From DAIDKA01 sp036267975 (GTDB lineage Bacteria; Pseudomonadota; Gammaproteobacteria; Steroidobacterales; Steroidobacteraceae): a stretch of 64,000 nucleotides of DNA. Under the pieces are notes generated by a model. It made no database searches, was not told the DNA's origin, and saw only the letters and a program-made list of their open reading frames with translations. Position 1 is the stretch's first letter, and each line of letters starts with the position of its first letter. Location of the stretch: positions 1 to 64,000 of the forward strand of contig DATAVA010000031.1 of assembly GCA_036267975.1 (NCBI GenBank), in the 5' to 3' direction. Shown here one piece after another: positions 35,565-43,239 of this stretch. The position numbers were made by a program, and so were the translations under genes.

Positions 35565-37037
35565 TTACACCAGCGGCAGCTCATCCTTGCCGGCCCAGGT
35601 GCCGTGCACCTGTGGACTCAATCTGAAGGGCAGGATCACCCGCGCCACATCGCCATCCCCGAGATGCTCGGCGTCCGCGATAATCAGCTCCGAGCGCATC
35701 TCCGCATAGTTCGACGCGACACCAATGAGGTACCCCTGCCCTTCCGCGTCGCCGCGCGGAACGAAAGTGCATTCCTGCAGCGCATGCGTCTTGCCGACGA
35801 AATATCGATCGATCTTGCGGGTCTGCAGGTCGAAGCGCCCGTAGGAGTTGGGGACTGAAGCCGGAGCGCGCGCACCGGAGTGTTCGCGGTCGTAGGGCAT
35901 CTGCGGATCGGTGAAGCCCGTATAGATATAGCGTGACTTCAGTGAGAGGGTGCGTGGGTCGACCTTGCCGATATCGACCACCGGCATCTCCCACAGCAGT
36001 TCTTCCTGCCAGGCATCGGATGCGGAATCCAGATCCAGCGTGAACTTGCGGATGAAAGCGCGCGCTTTGGCGGGATTGAACGGTGTCCCGTCCACATTGG
36101 GAAAAAAGGGAAAGAAGTTCGAGTCCCAGAACGGCGCATACAGCACTACCTTGTTGCCTTCACTGTAGGCGTTGAAGGTGTGCATGTGGCAGCGATTCGG
36201 ACCCTTGAACCAGCGCATGTCCTTGGCACTGCCCTCACGCGGCATAACGCCGATGTAGCCCGGCTTGGTCGAGTCCCAGCCCCAGTGGATCTTGCCGGCT
36301 TGCAAGCGTTCCATGCTCGTGACATAGCCCGAGAACGGAATCACGACATGGCGATGGGTGAGCGCCATGTCGTGGACGAGGCTCACATAGGGAACCTTGA
36401 CCCGCACCTCATGGCGCACCTTGCCGGTCCGATCGATGGCGTAGATGAACAGGTCATCCGAGGCGAGGCCGGTGGCTTCGTAGCCGAAGGCCACCATTTC
36501 GCCCGTGAGCGGATCGAGCTTCGGATGCGCCGTGAAAGTCTGGCTCTTCCAGCCGCCATGGAAATCCCACGGCCCGATGGTCTCAAGCGTGTTCGGATTG
36601 ATCTGATGCGGCAGACCATCCTCCTTCAGTGCAAACAGCTTGCCCGCGTGCGCCACCGGAGTCGTGTTGGAAACTGTTCGCAGATTCGGATGTTCCGGAT
36701 CACGAACGGACGGATCGTCGGTGAAGGGATTGCGGTAGTAACCGTAGAGCTGGTGCCGTGCCTCACGCTGCTTTTGCACCCGACGCGTATTCACGAAACG
36801 GCCCTTGTAATCCACCTTGCCGCCCTTGAAGCGGAAGCTGCTGATATAGCCATCGGCATTGAGGATGGCATCGTCGGGAAACTTCGGCGGGTAATACCAC
36901 TCGTAGCCCGAGCGATAGAACGCGCCATCGAGGTCCTGCGGAATCTTGCCGACGACCTCGCAATCATCGATCGACACTTCATACCGCAACGGCGAATTGA
37001 AGCCGCGCCCCGCCAGACTCTCAGAATAGTCAGCCAT
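35565..37037 (-). CDS. Carotenoid-cleavage-oxygenase family dioxygenase, lignostilbene-dioxygenase-like
   Basis: This Fe(II) dioxygenase of 490 residues forms a seven-bladed propeller. The four iron-binding His are visible: His171 (FTAHPKLDP), His222 (SLVHDM), His284 or His286 (NRCHMHTF) and His478 (VHGTW). Their positions nearly match lignostilbene dioxygenases rather than long carotenoid oxygenases. Tyr100/Tyr101 and Lys138 (ALKEDG) resemble the residues that hold the phenol of stilbenes. There is no signal peptide, so it acts in the cytoplasm. The ATG has GAGGGGG upstream. Cleavage of lignin-derived stilbenes or isoeugenol-type alkenes to aromatic aldehydes is the best guess. Confidence 0.88.
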   Translation of the reverse strand: MADYSESLAGRGFNSPLRYEVSIDDCEVVGKIPQDLDGAFYRSGYEWYYPPKFPDDAILNADGYISSFRFKGGKVDYKGRFVNTRRVQKQREARHQLYGYYRNPFTDDPSVRDPEHPNLRTVSNTTPVAHAGKLFALKEDGLPHQINPNTLETIGPWDFHGGWKSQTFTAHPKLDPLTGEMVAFGYEATGLASDDLFIYAIDRTGKVRHEVRVKVPYVSLVHDMALTHRHVVIPFSGYVTSMERLQAGKIHWGWDSTKPGYIGVMPREGSAKDMRWFKGPNRCHMHTFNAYSEGNKVVLYAPFWDSNFFPFFPNVDGTPFNPAKARAFIRKFTLDLDSASDAWQEELLWEMPVVDIGKVDPRTLSLKSRYIYTGFTDPQMPYDREHSGARAPASVPNSYGRFDLQTRKIDRYFVGKTHALQECTFVPRGDAEGQGYLIGVASNYAEMRSELIIADAEHLGDGDVARVILPFRLSPQVHGTWAGKDELPLV

Positions 37038-37052
37038 GTCGCCCCCTCGGCC

Positions 37053-39044
37053 TCACTGCAATGAAAATATGATCAGCGTCGCGGCAGCGGTTGCCGATGC
37101 CGCATCGCGCGAGGAACTGCCTGATGGCACGGCAATGTACTCCCGTCCGGCCACCGCATACACCGAAATGCCGGCTGCCACCGGGCCACCGGTGGCGAAC
37201 TCGTAGAGGATCCGTCCATCGCGGGCGTCGAGGGCCAGGAAGCTGCCGCCCATGTCCCCGGTCAGCAGCAGGCCGCCGGCCGTGGGCGTCACCGCAGCCA
37301 GCACCGGATCCTTGCGATGCACGCTCCAGGCCTCGCGGCCGCTGAGCGCAGCGAAAGCCTTGACCCAGCCACTCTGCAGCGCCGGCTGGTCCATGCGGAA
37401 CATGCCGCCGAAATAGACACCGCCGGGGACATAGTGCGGCTCGGCGCGCGTCAGGACGTTGCAGCGATCCGCGGCGGCGACGAACACCAGACCGCTCAGC
37501 GGGGAAAAGGCCGGACCATTGTACTGTCCCAGCGCCCCGGGACACACGTGCACGCCGGCCGCGCTCGGCAGCGCATCGACATTGGAGCGCGTGGTGAACG
37601 GCACCTGCGAGAGGGTCTGGTGGCTGTCGCGATCGTACTGGTACAGCAGGCCGTTCTTGCTGGCCACGGCCATGACGCTATGACCGCCGCGCGCGAACAG
37701 CGCCGGCGCGGCGGCCGTGTCCCAGTCATGCAGGTCGTGGGCGACCTGCTGCACGTACCAGGACAGCCTGCCCGTGGCCAGATCCAGCGCGACCACCGAA
37801 TCCGTATAGAGGTTGTCGCCGGCGCGGTTGGCATCGTTGAAGTCCGGGGCCGGATTACCGGTGGGCACGAACAGCAGGTGCCGGACCGGGTCGATCGCCA
37901 TGCTGGACCAGGTAGCGCCACCACCCTTATCCGTGCCACCACTCCAGCTTGCGGCCGCCGCAGCTCCGGCCCGCGGCACAATGTCGAAGGCCCACACCAG
38001 CGCGCCGCTACTGGCATCGAACGCATAGATCCGGCCGCGGATGCCAGTGTCGGCACCGGCATCCCCGGTGAACACCTTGCCGTCAAAAGCGATCGGCGCC
38101 CCGGTGATTTCATAACCCAGTGCACCATCGCCAACGCGCGCGTCCCACAGCAACTGGCCGTTGGCCGCATCGAGCGCAATCAGATGGCCATCGGTCGTGC
38201 CGCGGAACACGCGGCCCGCATACAGGGCGACACCGCGGTTGCCCGGCAGGTGTTCGGGGTCAACCGGCACGTAGTTGTAGGACCATTTCACCGCGCAGGT
38301 GGCGGCATCCAGTGCCAGCACCTTGTGGGCGGTCGTGACAAACATCTGCCCGTCGTAGACGATGGGACTGGTTTCAAAACTCCCCAACTCGCCGAGCTGC
38401 GCGATGCATTTCACCTGCAGGTGGCGCACATTGCCGGTATTGATCTGCGCCAACGGCGCGAACCGCTCCCCGGCGAGCGTGCGATTGAAGGTCAGCCAGT
38501 CAGCATCCGCCATGTGCAGCAGCTGGGTGTCCTGCGGACTGCTGCCGCTTGCCGGGCGTACGATTTGCGGCGCCTGCGGAAAACTGCCGCGATCCGCCAG
38601 GGCCGGCGCCCTCGCGACCTGCATCCCGGGCGCCGCGCTCAGCGAACCGGTCAACCCCGCCAGGGTCAGCGGTGCGGGGCCGCTCCGGTAGGCGTTACTG
38701 CTAAGGATGAACGCCGTGAGCGCGAGGTTATCGGCCAGTGACAGACTCCCGGGTGCATTCTTGGGCATCTGCTGGGCGACGGCAGCGAAAAAATCCGCGC
38801 CCTCATGGCGCCCATCGCCCCAGGTATTTGCGAAGGCAACGCCGGACAACGCCACGGCGGCCCCGCCCTGCAGCGTCGCACCGTGGCACACGGCGCAAGC
38901 ACGGGCGTACACCAACCGCCCTGCGGTTACCTGCGACTGCGTGAAAGCCGGCGACTCGGCGCGCAGCGGCGTTGCGCCGACGACATAGCCGGCAGTCACC
39001 AGCAGCACCGGTAAGGCGGCGTGCCGCCACATCGTGGAGATCAT
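37053..39044 (-). CDS. PQQ-dependent dehydrogenase with N-terminal cytochrome c domain
   Basis: This periplasmic quinohaemoprotein has 663 residues. A signal peptide is followed by a cytochrome c domain with the haem motif CAVCH near residue 50 and a Met ligand candidate in QMPKNAPG, then a PQQ propeller from about residue 175 (DWLTFNRTLAGERFAPLAQIN, HKVLALDAATCAVKW, DGHLIALDAANGQLLWDARV). Many quinohaemoproteins carry the cytochrome at the C-terminus, so the N-terminal position is a variant. The ATG at 39044 is chosen; ATG 39032 is possible. It is the first gene of the operon with the carotenoid oxygenase, so oxidation of an aromatic alcohol before or after alkene cleavage is plausible. Confidence 0.87.
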   Translation of the reverse strand: MISTMWRHAALPVLLVTAGYVVGATPLRAESPAFTQSQVTAGRLVYARACAVCHGATLQGGAAVALSGVAFANTWGDGRHEGADFFAAVAQQMPKNAPGSLSLADNLALTAFILSSNAYRSGPAPLTLAGLTGSLSAAPGMQVARAPALADRGSFPQAPQIVRPASGSSPQDTQLLHMADADWLTFNRTLAGERFAPLAQINTGNVRHLQVKCIAQLGELGSFETSPIVYDGQMFVTTAHKVLALDAATCAVKWSYNYVPVDPEHLPGNRGVALYAGRVFRGTTDGHLIALDAANGQLLWDARVGDGALGYEITGAPIAFDGKVFTGDAGADTGIRGRIYAFDASSGALVWAFDIVPRAGAAAAASWSGGTDKGGGATWSSMAIDPVRHLLFVPTGNPAPDFNDANRAGDNLYTDSVVALDLATGRLSWYVQQVAHDLHDWDTAAAPALFARGGHSVMAVASKNGLLYQYDRDSHQTLSQVPFTTRSNVDALPSAAGVHVCPGALGQYNGPAFSPLSGLVFVAAADRCNVLTRAEPHYVPGGVYFGGMFRMDQPALQSGWVKAFAALSGREAWSVHRKDPVLAAVTPTAGGLLLTGDMGGSFLALDARDGRILYEFATGGPVAAGISVYAVAGREYIAVPSGSSSRDAASATAAATLIIFSLQ

Positions 39045-39103
39045 GCTCAAACCATAGAGTCATGACCTCCACGCGTCAATGGACGCTGGCGGGGATCGGC
39101 GGA

Positions 39104-39403
39104 CTATTCCGGTTTGAGCCGATTGTCCACGCGCACGACGCCATCCACGCTTTGCGCGTCATGCGTCACGCTGTCGATATCGCCCTGTGGCAGGTGCGCG
39201 CCTCTGAGGGTGACAACGCCGTCGCGGGTCATCACCATGATGTGCGGCGCCACGGCGGGATCATCCATCTGCAGTTTCTGTTTCACCTGTTCGGTGATTT
39301 GTTGATCGTTCGACTTGGCACTGCGTGATTCTGCATGCACCAGCATTGGCGTCGCTGCGATGAACGCGGTCGCGACCAGGGTCAGTAGTGGGTTGTGCAT
39401 CAT
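39104..39403 (-). CDS. Periplasmic BON-domain protein
   Basis: The 99-residue protein has a signal peptide (cleavage near VHA-ES) and one BON domain: ITEQVKQKLQMDD, IMVMTRDGVVTLRGAHL and VDGVVRVDNRL. BON domains (as in OsmY) bind membranes or phospholipids and appear in envelope-stress proteins. The ATG at 39403 has AAGGAG six bases upstream. It is probably monocistronic, between the PQQ operon and the divergent ybiI-like gene. Confidence 0.88.
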   Translation of the reverse strand: MMHNPLLTLVATAFIAATPMLVHAESRSAKSNDQQITEQVKQKLQMDDPAVAPHIMVMTRDGVVTLRGAHLPQGDIDSVTHDAQSVDGVVRVDNRLKPE

Positions 39404-39554
39404 GACATGCTCCTTCGAAAATGACGGGCTTCATGCCCTCGGATCTAGCCTCTTCGCAGCTGCCTATTTTACTCCTGGGTGGGCATTACGCCGCCCCGAT
39501 TGCCTGTCGGAAGGCTCTGATAGACTCGGGCCTGTACGCAGCGGACACTTTGGC

Positions 39555-39821
39555 ATGGCAACAGGTTGGGCAGGAGAAGGCGCGGTCAACGAGCAGATCG
39601 AGGCCACCGTGAAAGACGCGGTGGAGCGCGCGCGCAGCCGACTGCCACGGGGACCTTCGCTCACACAGTGTGCGGAATGCGGCGCGCCAATCCCCGAAGC
39701 GCGCCGACAGGCCGTGCCCGGCGTGCGCCTGTGCGTGATCTGTCAGCAGGCGGAAGATGCCAACGCCGCAAATTTCAGCGGCTATAACCGGCGCGGCAGC
39801 AAGGATAGTCAGCTTCGTTAA
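39555..39821 (+). CDS. ybiI: DksA/TraR-type zinc-finger protein YbiI
   Basis: The 88-residue protein matches the length and pattern of the YbiI family: an N-terminal MATGWAGEGAVNEQIEATV helix, the four-Cys zinc finger with Cys39, Cys42, Cys60 and Cys63 (CAECG, then CVIC), and the C-terminal YNRRGSKDSQLR. Such small DksA-like proteins may bind the RNA polymerase secondary channel, though YbiI itself is not well characterised. The ATG at 39555 gives the expected family length; longer reading upstream does not look like protein. Confidence 0.93.
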   Translation: MATGWAGEGAVNEQIEATVKDAVERARSRLPRGPSLTQCAECGAPIPEARRQAVPGVRLCVICQQAEDANAANFSGYNRRGSKDSQLR

Positions 39822-39846
39822 GGACTGCTGTGTCATCATCACCGCC

Positions 39847-40320
39847 ATGACGGCACAGAAAATGAGCCTGGCGGCCGCAGGCACCTTGATGGGGGCACTG
39901 CTGCTTCAGCCCACTGCCCGTGCCGAGCAGTGGGCCTATGCCATGCAGACGGGCCACGGCAACCACTCGATCCAGGTAGACGTGGACAGCATCGCTCAGA
40001 AGCAGGGTTATATCGCAGCGCGCTTGCTATATGAGTACTACGCCACCGCGGACAGCGCCTCGGCAGCCGCCGCTACCCCGCGCTCCGCGCTGGTAGAGGG
40101 TGCTTTTGATTGCAAGGACAAGCGCTTCCAGGCGTTGAGCCGTACCGAGTACGCCGCCGCGGAGGCCAAGGGCGCGGCCGGAGCGACGATGCACGCGGAA
40201 CTGGCCGCAGAGCGCTGGAAGCCGGCCAGCGGTGACCCGGAAACATTCGCAATTGTTGACTGGGTCTGCAGCGTCGCTGCAGACCGGCTCGCAGCCGGTC
40301 AGGCCGGCTCCAAGCCATAG
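39847..40320 (+). CDS. Small secreted protein, surface-adhesin-E-like
   Basis: I recognise this only loosely. The 157-residue product has a signal peptide (cleavage near ARA-EQ). The body begins WAYAMQTGHGNHSIQVDVDSIAQKQGYIAARLLYEY, a pattern like the small 'surface-adhesin E' domain in which a value is computed per cell-surface sample, with two Cys (FDCKDKRF and DWVCSVA) placed to form a disulfide. The ATG at 39847 lies 25 bases after ybiI; an in-frame ATG at 39862 is possible. Its end overlaps the convergent ModA-like gene by 22 bases. Confidence 0.6.
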   Translation: MTAQKMSLAAAGTLMGALLLQPTARAEQWAYAMQTGHGNHSIQVDVDSIAQKQGYIAARLLYEYYATADSASAAAATPRSALVEGAFDCKDKRFQALSRTEYAAAEAKGAAGATMHAELAAERWKPASGDPETFAIVDWVCSVAADRLAAGQAGSKP

Positions 40321-40988
40321 CGCTGTTTGACCGCTGTCGCGGTGGGCTGGCGCATGTAATCGAGCAGCTGCGCGGCGAGCTGCGACTGCGCGCAGCGAGT
40401 GCCGATCCCGGCGGAAAAGGTGGTAATGGTTTGAATCGCCTCGGGCAAGGGCCCGAGCACCTCAACGCCCGTCACATTGAGCAGTTCGCTCAATTGCTGA
40501 AAACCCAGCGCCGCCTGGCCGGTGGCCACGAGTGAGCCTACCGGAATACCCGGAGGCGGCACGACGATACGCGACTGGATGGATGCGAATATGCCCCAAC
40601 GCTGGAACAGCTTTTCCAGATACACACCGCTCGGCCCGGTCGAATAACTGATCGATCGGGCCGCCGACACTGCCGCCTTCACTGCCGCTTCCGTGCTGAT
40701 GTCCGGGCGGTTCGTGCCACTGCGCACCGCGATGGCGACAGCGGACTTCACCAGGTCAACGCGACCGGTGCGCAGCTGACCTGAGGCAATCAGTTTGTCG
40801 ATCGCCGCATCCGACAACACGACGATATCGGCATCATCTCCAGCCTGCATGCGTTTGGCAACTTCGACTCCGCCCGCTGCCTCCGCTGTCACCGGTTGCC
40901 CGGTCTGGGCCGTGAAGCCCCTGACCAGTTCGGCCAGCACTTCGCGGGCGGCCATGGATGACAGGAGCTTCAGGGGGCGCGCGGTCAT
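40299..40988 (-). CDS. ModA-like substrate-binding-fold protein without signal peptide
   Basis: The 229-residue protein has the type II periplasmic-binding fold of molybdate-binding proteins: LKLLSSMAAREVLAELVRGFTAQTG at the start, DADIVVLSDAAIDKLI, VAIAVRSGTNRPDIST and ISYSTGPSGVYLEKLF. Unlike ModA it begins directly with the first strand and has no secretion signal, so it should stay in the cytoplasm. Its ATG overlaps the transaminase stop as ATGA, placing it last in the phosphonate operon. No ABC permease or ATPase accompanies it. It could bind a phosphonate, or be an enzyme-like or sensor variant; neither can be shown here. Confidence 0.72.
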   Translation of the reverse strand: MTARPLKLLSSMAAREVLAELVRGFTAQTGQPVTAEAAGGVEVAKRMQAGDDADIVVLSDAAIDKLIASGQLRTGRVDLVKSAVAIAVRSGTNRPDISTEAAVKAAVSAARSISYSTGPSGVYLEKLFQRWGIFASIQSRIVVPPPGIPVGSLVATGQAALGFQQLSELLNVTGVEVLGPLPEAIQTITTFSAGIGTRCAQSQLAAQLLDYMRQPTATAVKQRYGLEPA

Positions 40989-42058
40989 ATCAGTTCCTCA
41001 AAGCATTGCAGCAGTCGGCGCATATCATCGGGAGTGATTTCTCCCATGGTGGAGATGCGGAACAAAGTGCGTGACAGATCGCCCTGACCCGCATAGATCA
41101 CGAAGCCTGCGGCCTTGAGTGCATCGTGCAGCGTCGCATAGTCGATGCCCCGCGGCAGTTGATAGGCCCGCAGCACCACCGAGGATTCCTGCGGCGCCAG
41201 CAATGCCGGTATGCCCAGCCGCGACAGCCCCGCGCGGACCTGCTCGGCAAGGGCCGCGTAGCGCGCACCGCGGGCGGGGCGCCCGCCCTGCTCGCGGAAT
41301 TCGGCCAGGGCCGCGCGCAGGCCGTAGTACACATGCACCGCCGGGGTGAACGGCGTGTTGCGCTGATCCTGCGAGCGTGCCAGTCGCGCCAGATCCAGGT
41401 AGTAAGTGCGGCTCACGGCGCCGGCCAAGGCGGTCCGACGGGCGATGACGAAGGAGACACCGGGCACACCGTGCAGGCACTTGTTCGCGGTTGCCGCCAC
41501 GGCCCCCAGGCAACTACCGAGTTCCGGACCCGTGAAATCAATGACTTCGGCGCCAAAGCTGCTGACACCATCAAGCAGCAACTGCACCCCGTGCGCCGTG
41601 CACAGGCGGCCCAGCGCATTGATGTCCGTCAATCGGCCGGTGGTGGTCTCGTGATGAACGACGGCCAGATGTGTGAACGCGCCACCGCTTAAGCGCGCGC
41701 CGACCTGGGCGCTGTCCGGTGCATGCAGCCAGGACCCCGCGAGCGTTTCGTGCGCAATGCGGTACTGAACGCACATCTGCTTCATGCGTTCCCCGTACAC
41801 CCCGTTCTCGAGCACCAGCACGCGGGCGCTCGCACCTGGCAGGCTTGCCATCATGCTGTCGACCGCCGCCGTGCCCGAGCCCGTCATCAATACCGCGGTC
41901 CACTGCGCAGGATCGAGTCCATAGACTGCCAGCAAACCCGTGCGTATCTCCTCCTGAAGATCAAAAAACTCCGCCTCCCGATGACACAGATCCGGATTGA
42001 GGAGACTGCGACGCACGCGCTCGCTCAATGTCACGGGGCCGGGGTTGAGCAGAATCAT
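40985..42058 (-). CDS. phnW: 2-aminoethylphosphonate--pyruvate transaminase
   Basis: This PLP enzyme interconverts phosphonoacetaldehyde + alanine and 2-aminoethylphosphonate + pyruvate; next to PEP mutase it should run in the biosynthetic direction. The 357-residue protein begins ILLNPGPVTLSERV, has TGSGTAAVDSMMASL for the PLP phosphate, LLLDGVSSFGAEVIDF with the ring-binding Asp, and TANKCLHGVPGVSFV with the Schiff-base Lys. The ATG at 42058 is 11 bases from the decarboxylase stop. No phnX hydrolase or other catabolic gene is nearby, which supports biosynthesis. Confidence 0.9.
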   Translation of the reverse strand: MILLNPGPVTLSERVRRSLLNPDLCHREAEFFDLQEEIRTGLLAVYGLDPAQWTAVLMTGSGTAAVDSMMASLPGASARVLVLENGVYGERMKQMCVQYRIAHETLAGSWLHAPDSAQVGARLSGGAFTHLAVVHHETTTGRLTDINALGRLCTAHGVQLLLDGVSSFGAEVIDFTGPELGSCLGAVAATANKCLHGVPGVSFVIARRTALAGAVSRTYYLDLARLARSQDQRNTPFTPAVHVYYGLRAALAEFREQGGRPARGARYAALAEQVRAGLSRLGIPALLAPQESSVVLRAYQLPRGIDYATLHDALKAAGFVIYAGQGDLSRTLFRISTMGEITPDDMRRLLQCFEELI

Positions 42059-42069
42059 TGTCGTTAGTC

Positions 42070-43239
42070 TCAGGAGCCGATGTGACGCATGAAACGCTCG
42101 CGCACCTGCGCGGGTGTCACTGTCGGCCGCGGCAGATCCTTGGCTGTACCCGTACGCGTCAGCAGTCGCGCAAAATGCGGACCGTCGGCCAGCTTCAGCC
42201 ACGCGGCGAGCTGTTTCACCAAATCGGTGTCCAGGCTGGAGCGATAGCCGCAGGCGGCCGCGACATCCGCGAAGGCGACCGTTGCCGACACCGTGGACTG
42301 GCCGCCCGTGGATTCGTGGACACTGTTATCAAGCAGCAGATGCCACAAATTCCGTGGCAGGGTCGCGCCGACGGTGGCCAGAGCGCCCAGGCGCATCAGT
42401 GCCGCGCCATCCCCATCCAGTGCAATGACCTTCAGATCAGGCCGAGCCAGCGCCAGTCCCAGCGCAAGCGGTGTCACGCAGCCCATTGAGCCGACCATGT
42501 AAAAGTGATTGGCACGATCCGCGACGGCATACAGCTCGCGGCTGCAAAACCCGGTCGAAGCCAGCAGCACGGTTTGGCCGTCGGCGGTTTGCGCGACGAT
42601 CTCCCGCAATGCCTCGGCACGCGAGGGCCGCTGGTCAGGCGCGATCGCGCCGCGCCGCACGCTCACCGGCGTCGCAGCTGCCTGCGCCACGGTCACGGGG
42701 TCCGTCACGCGCAACTCAGTGCTCGCAACGCTGCCCTTCTGCATCAGCAAAGCATAAGGCCGCCCCGTGACATCCATATGCTGCAACGCGCGCTCCAGCA
42801 CGGCGGACAACTGTGAACTTTCGGTCGGAAACAGCTCCCATGCGATCTGCATGGTGTCGAGCATGTTGGGGGTAATCGGGCCCATCAGCGCATGTTGCGG
42901 CTCATCCGGCACCCCGGGCTGACCCCGCCAGGTCACGATGAGCAGCTGCGGCAATCCAAATGTCCACGTCAGGGATGTGAGCGGGCTCACGGCGTTCCCG
43001 AGCCCGGAGTTCTGCATCATGGCAACGGCGCGTGCGGCACCGCCCCGTCCGTCACCGCCCAGCGTCACGCCGGCAGCCAGTGCCACCGCGTCGCCTTCAT
43101 TGGTCATCGATACGTAGCGCAGGCCTGGATCCTGCAGGACATGGTTGATGAACGGCGTCAGGTACGAGCAGGGAACGCCGGCGTACCACCGAAAGCCGCG
43201 CGCGCGCGCGGCCGCGACAAAATCACGTGCCTCGAGCAT
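42070..43239 (-). CDS. aepY: Phosphonopyruvate decarboxylase
   Basis: This thiamine-diphosphate enzyme converts phosphonopyruvate to phosphonoacetaldehyde, pulling the unfavourable PEP mutase step forward. The 389-residue protein starts LEARDFVAAARARGFRWYAGVPCSYLTPFI, typical of the family, with the activating Glu in MTNEGDAVALAAG and the ThDP-metal motif GDGAALMRLGAL...LLLDNSVHEST. The ATG at 43239 overlaps the PEP mutase gene by 17 bases. Length and motif order match phosphonopyruvate decarboxylases better than sulfopyruvate decarboxylases, which are usually split in two subunits. Confidence 0.92.
   Translation of the reverse strand: MLEARDFVAAARARGFRWYAGVPCSYLTPFINHVLQDPGLRYVSMTNEGDAVALAAGVTLGGDGRGGAARAVAMMQNSGLGNAVSPLTSLTWTFGLPQLLIVTWRGQPGVPDEPQHALMGPITPNMLDTMQIAWELFPTESSQLSAVLERALQHMDVTGRPYALLMQKGSVASTELRVTDPVTVAQAAATPVSVRRGAIAPDQRPSRAEALREIVAQTADGQTVLLASTGFCSRELYAVADRANHFYMVGSMGCVTPLALGLALARPDLKVIALDGDGAALMRLGALATVGATLPRNLWHLLLDNSVHESTGGQSTVSATVAFADVAAACGYRSSLDTDLVKQLAAWLKLADGPHFARLLTRTGTAKDLPRPTVTPAQVRERFMRHIGS

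Noticed and set aside
34606..35565. Start at 35565 for the secreted paralogue B
   Set aside because: It overlaps the upstream stop but has no own ribosome binding site; 35538 has AGGGGG and gives a normal signal peptide. Re-initiation at 35565 remains possible.
40985..42058. Phosphonate catabolism (transaminase with phosphonoacetaldehyde hydrolase) as role for this region
   Set aside because: No phnX, phnY/phnZ pair or C-P lyase gene is present, and PEP mutase and the decarboxylase fit only biosynthesis.
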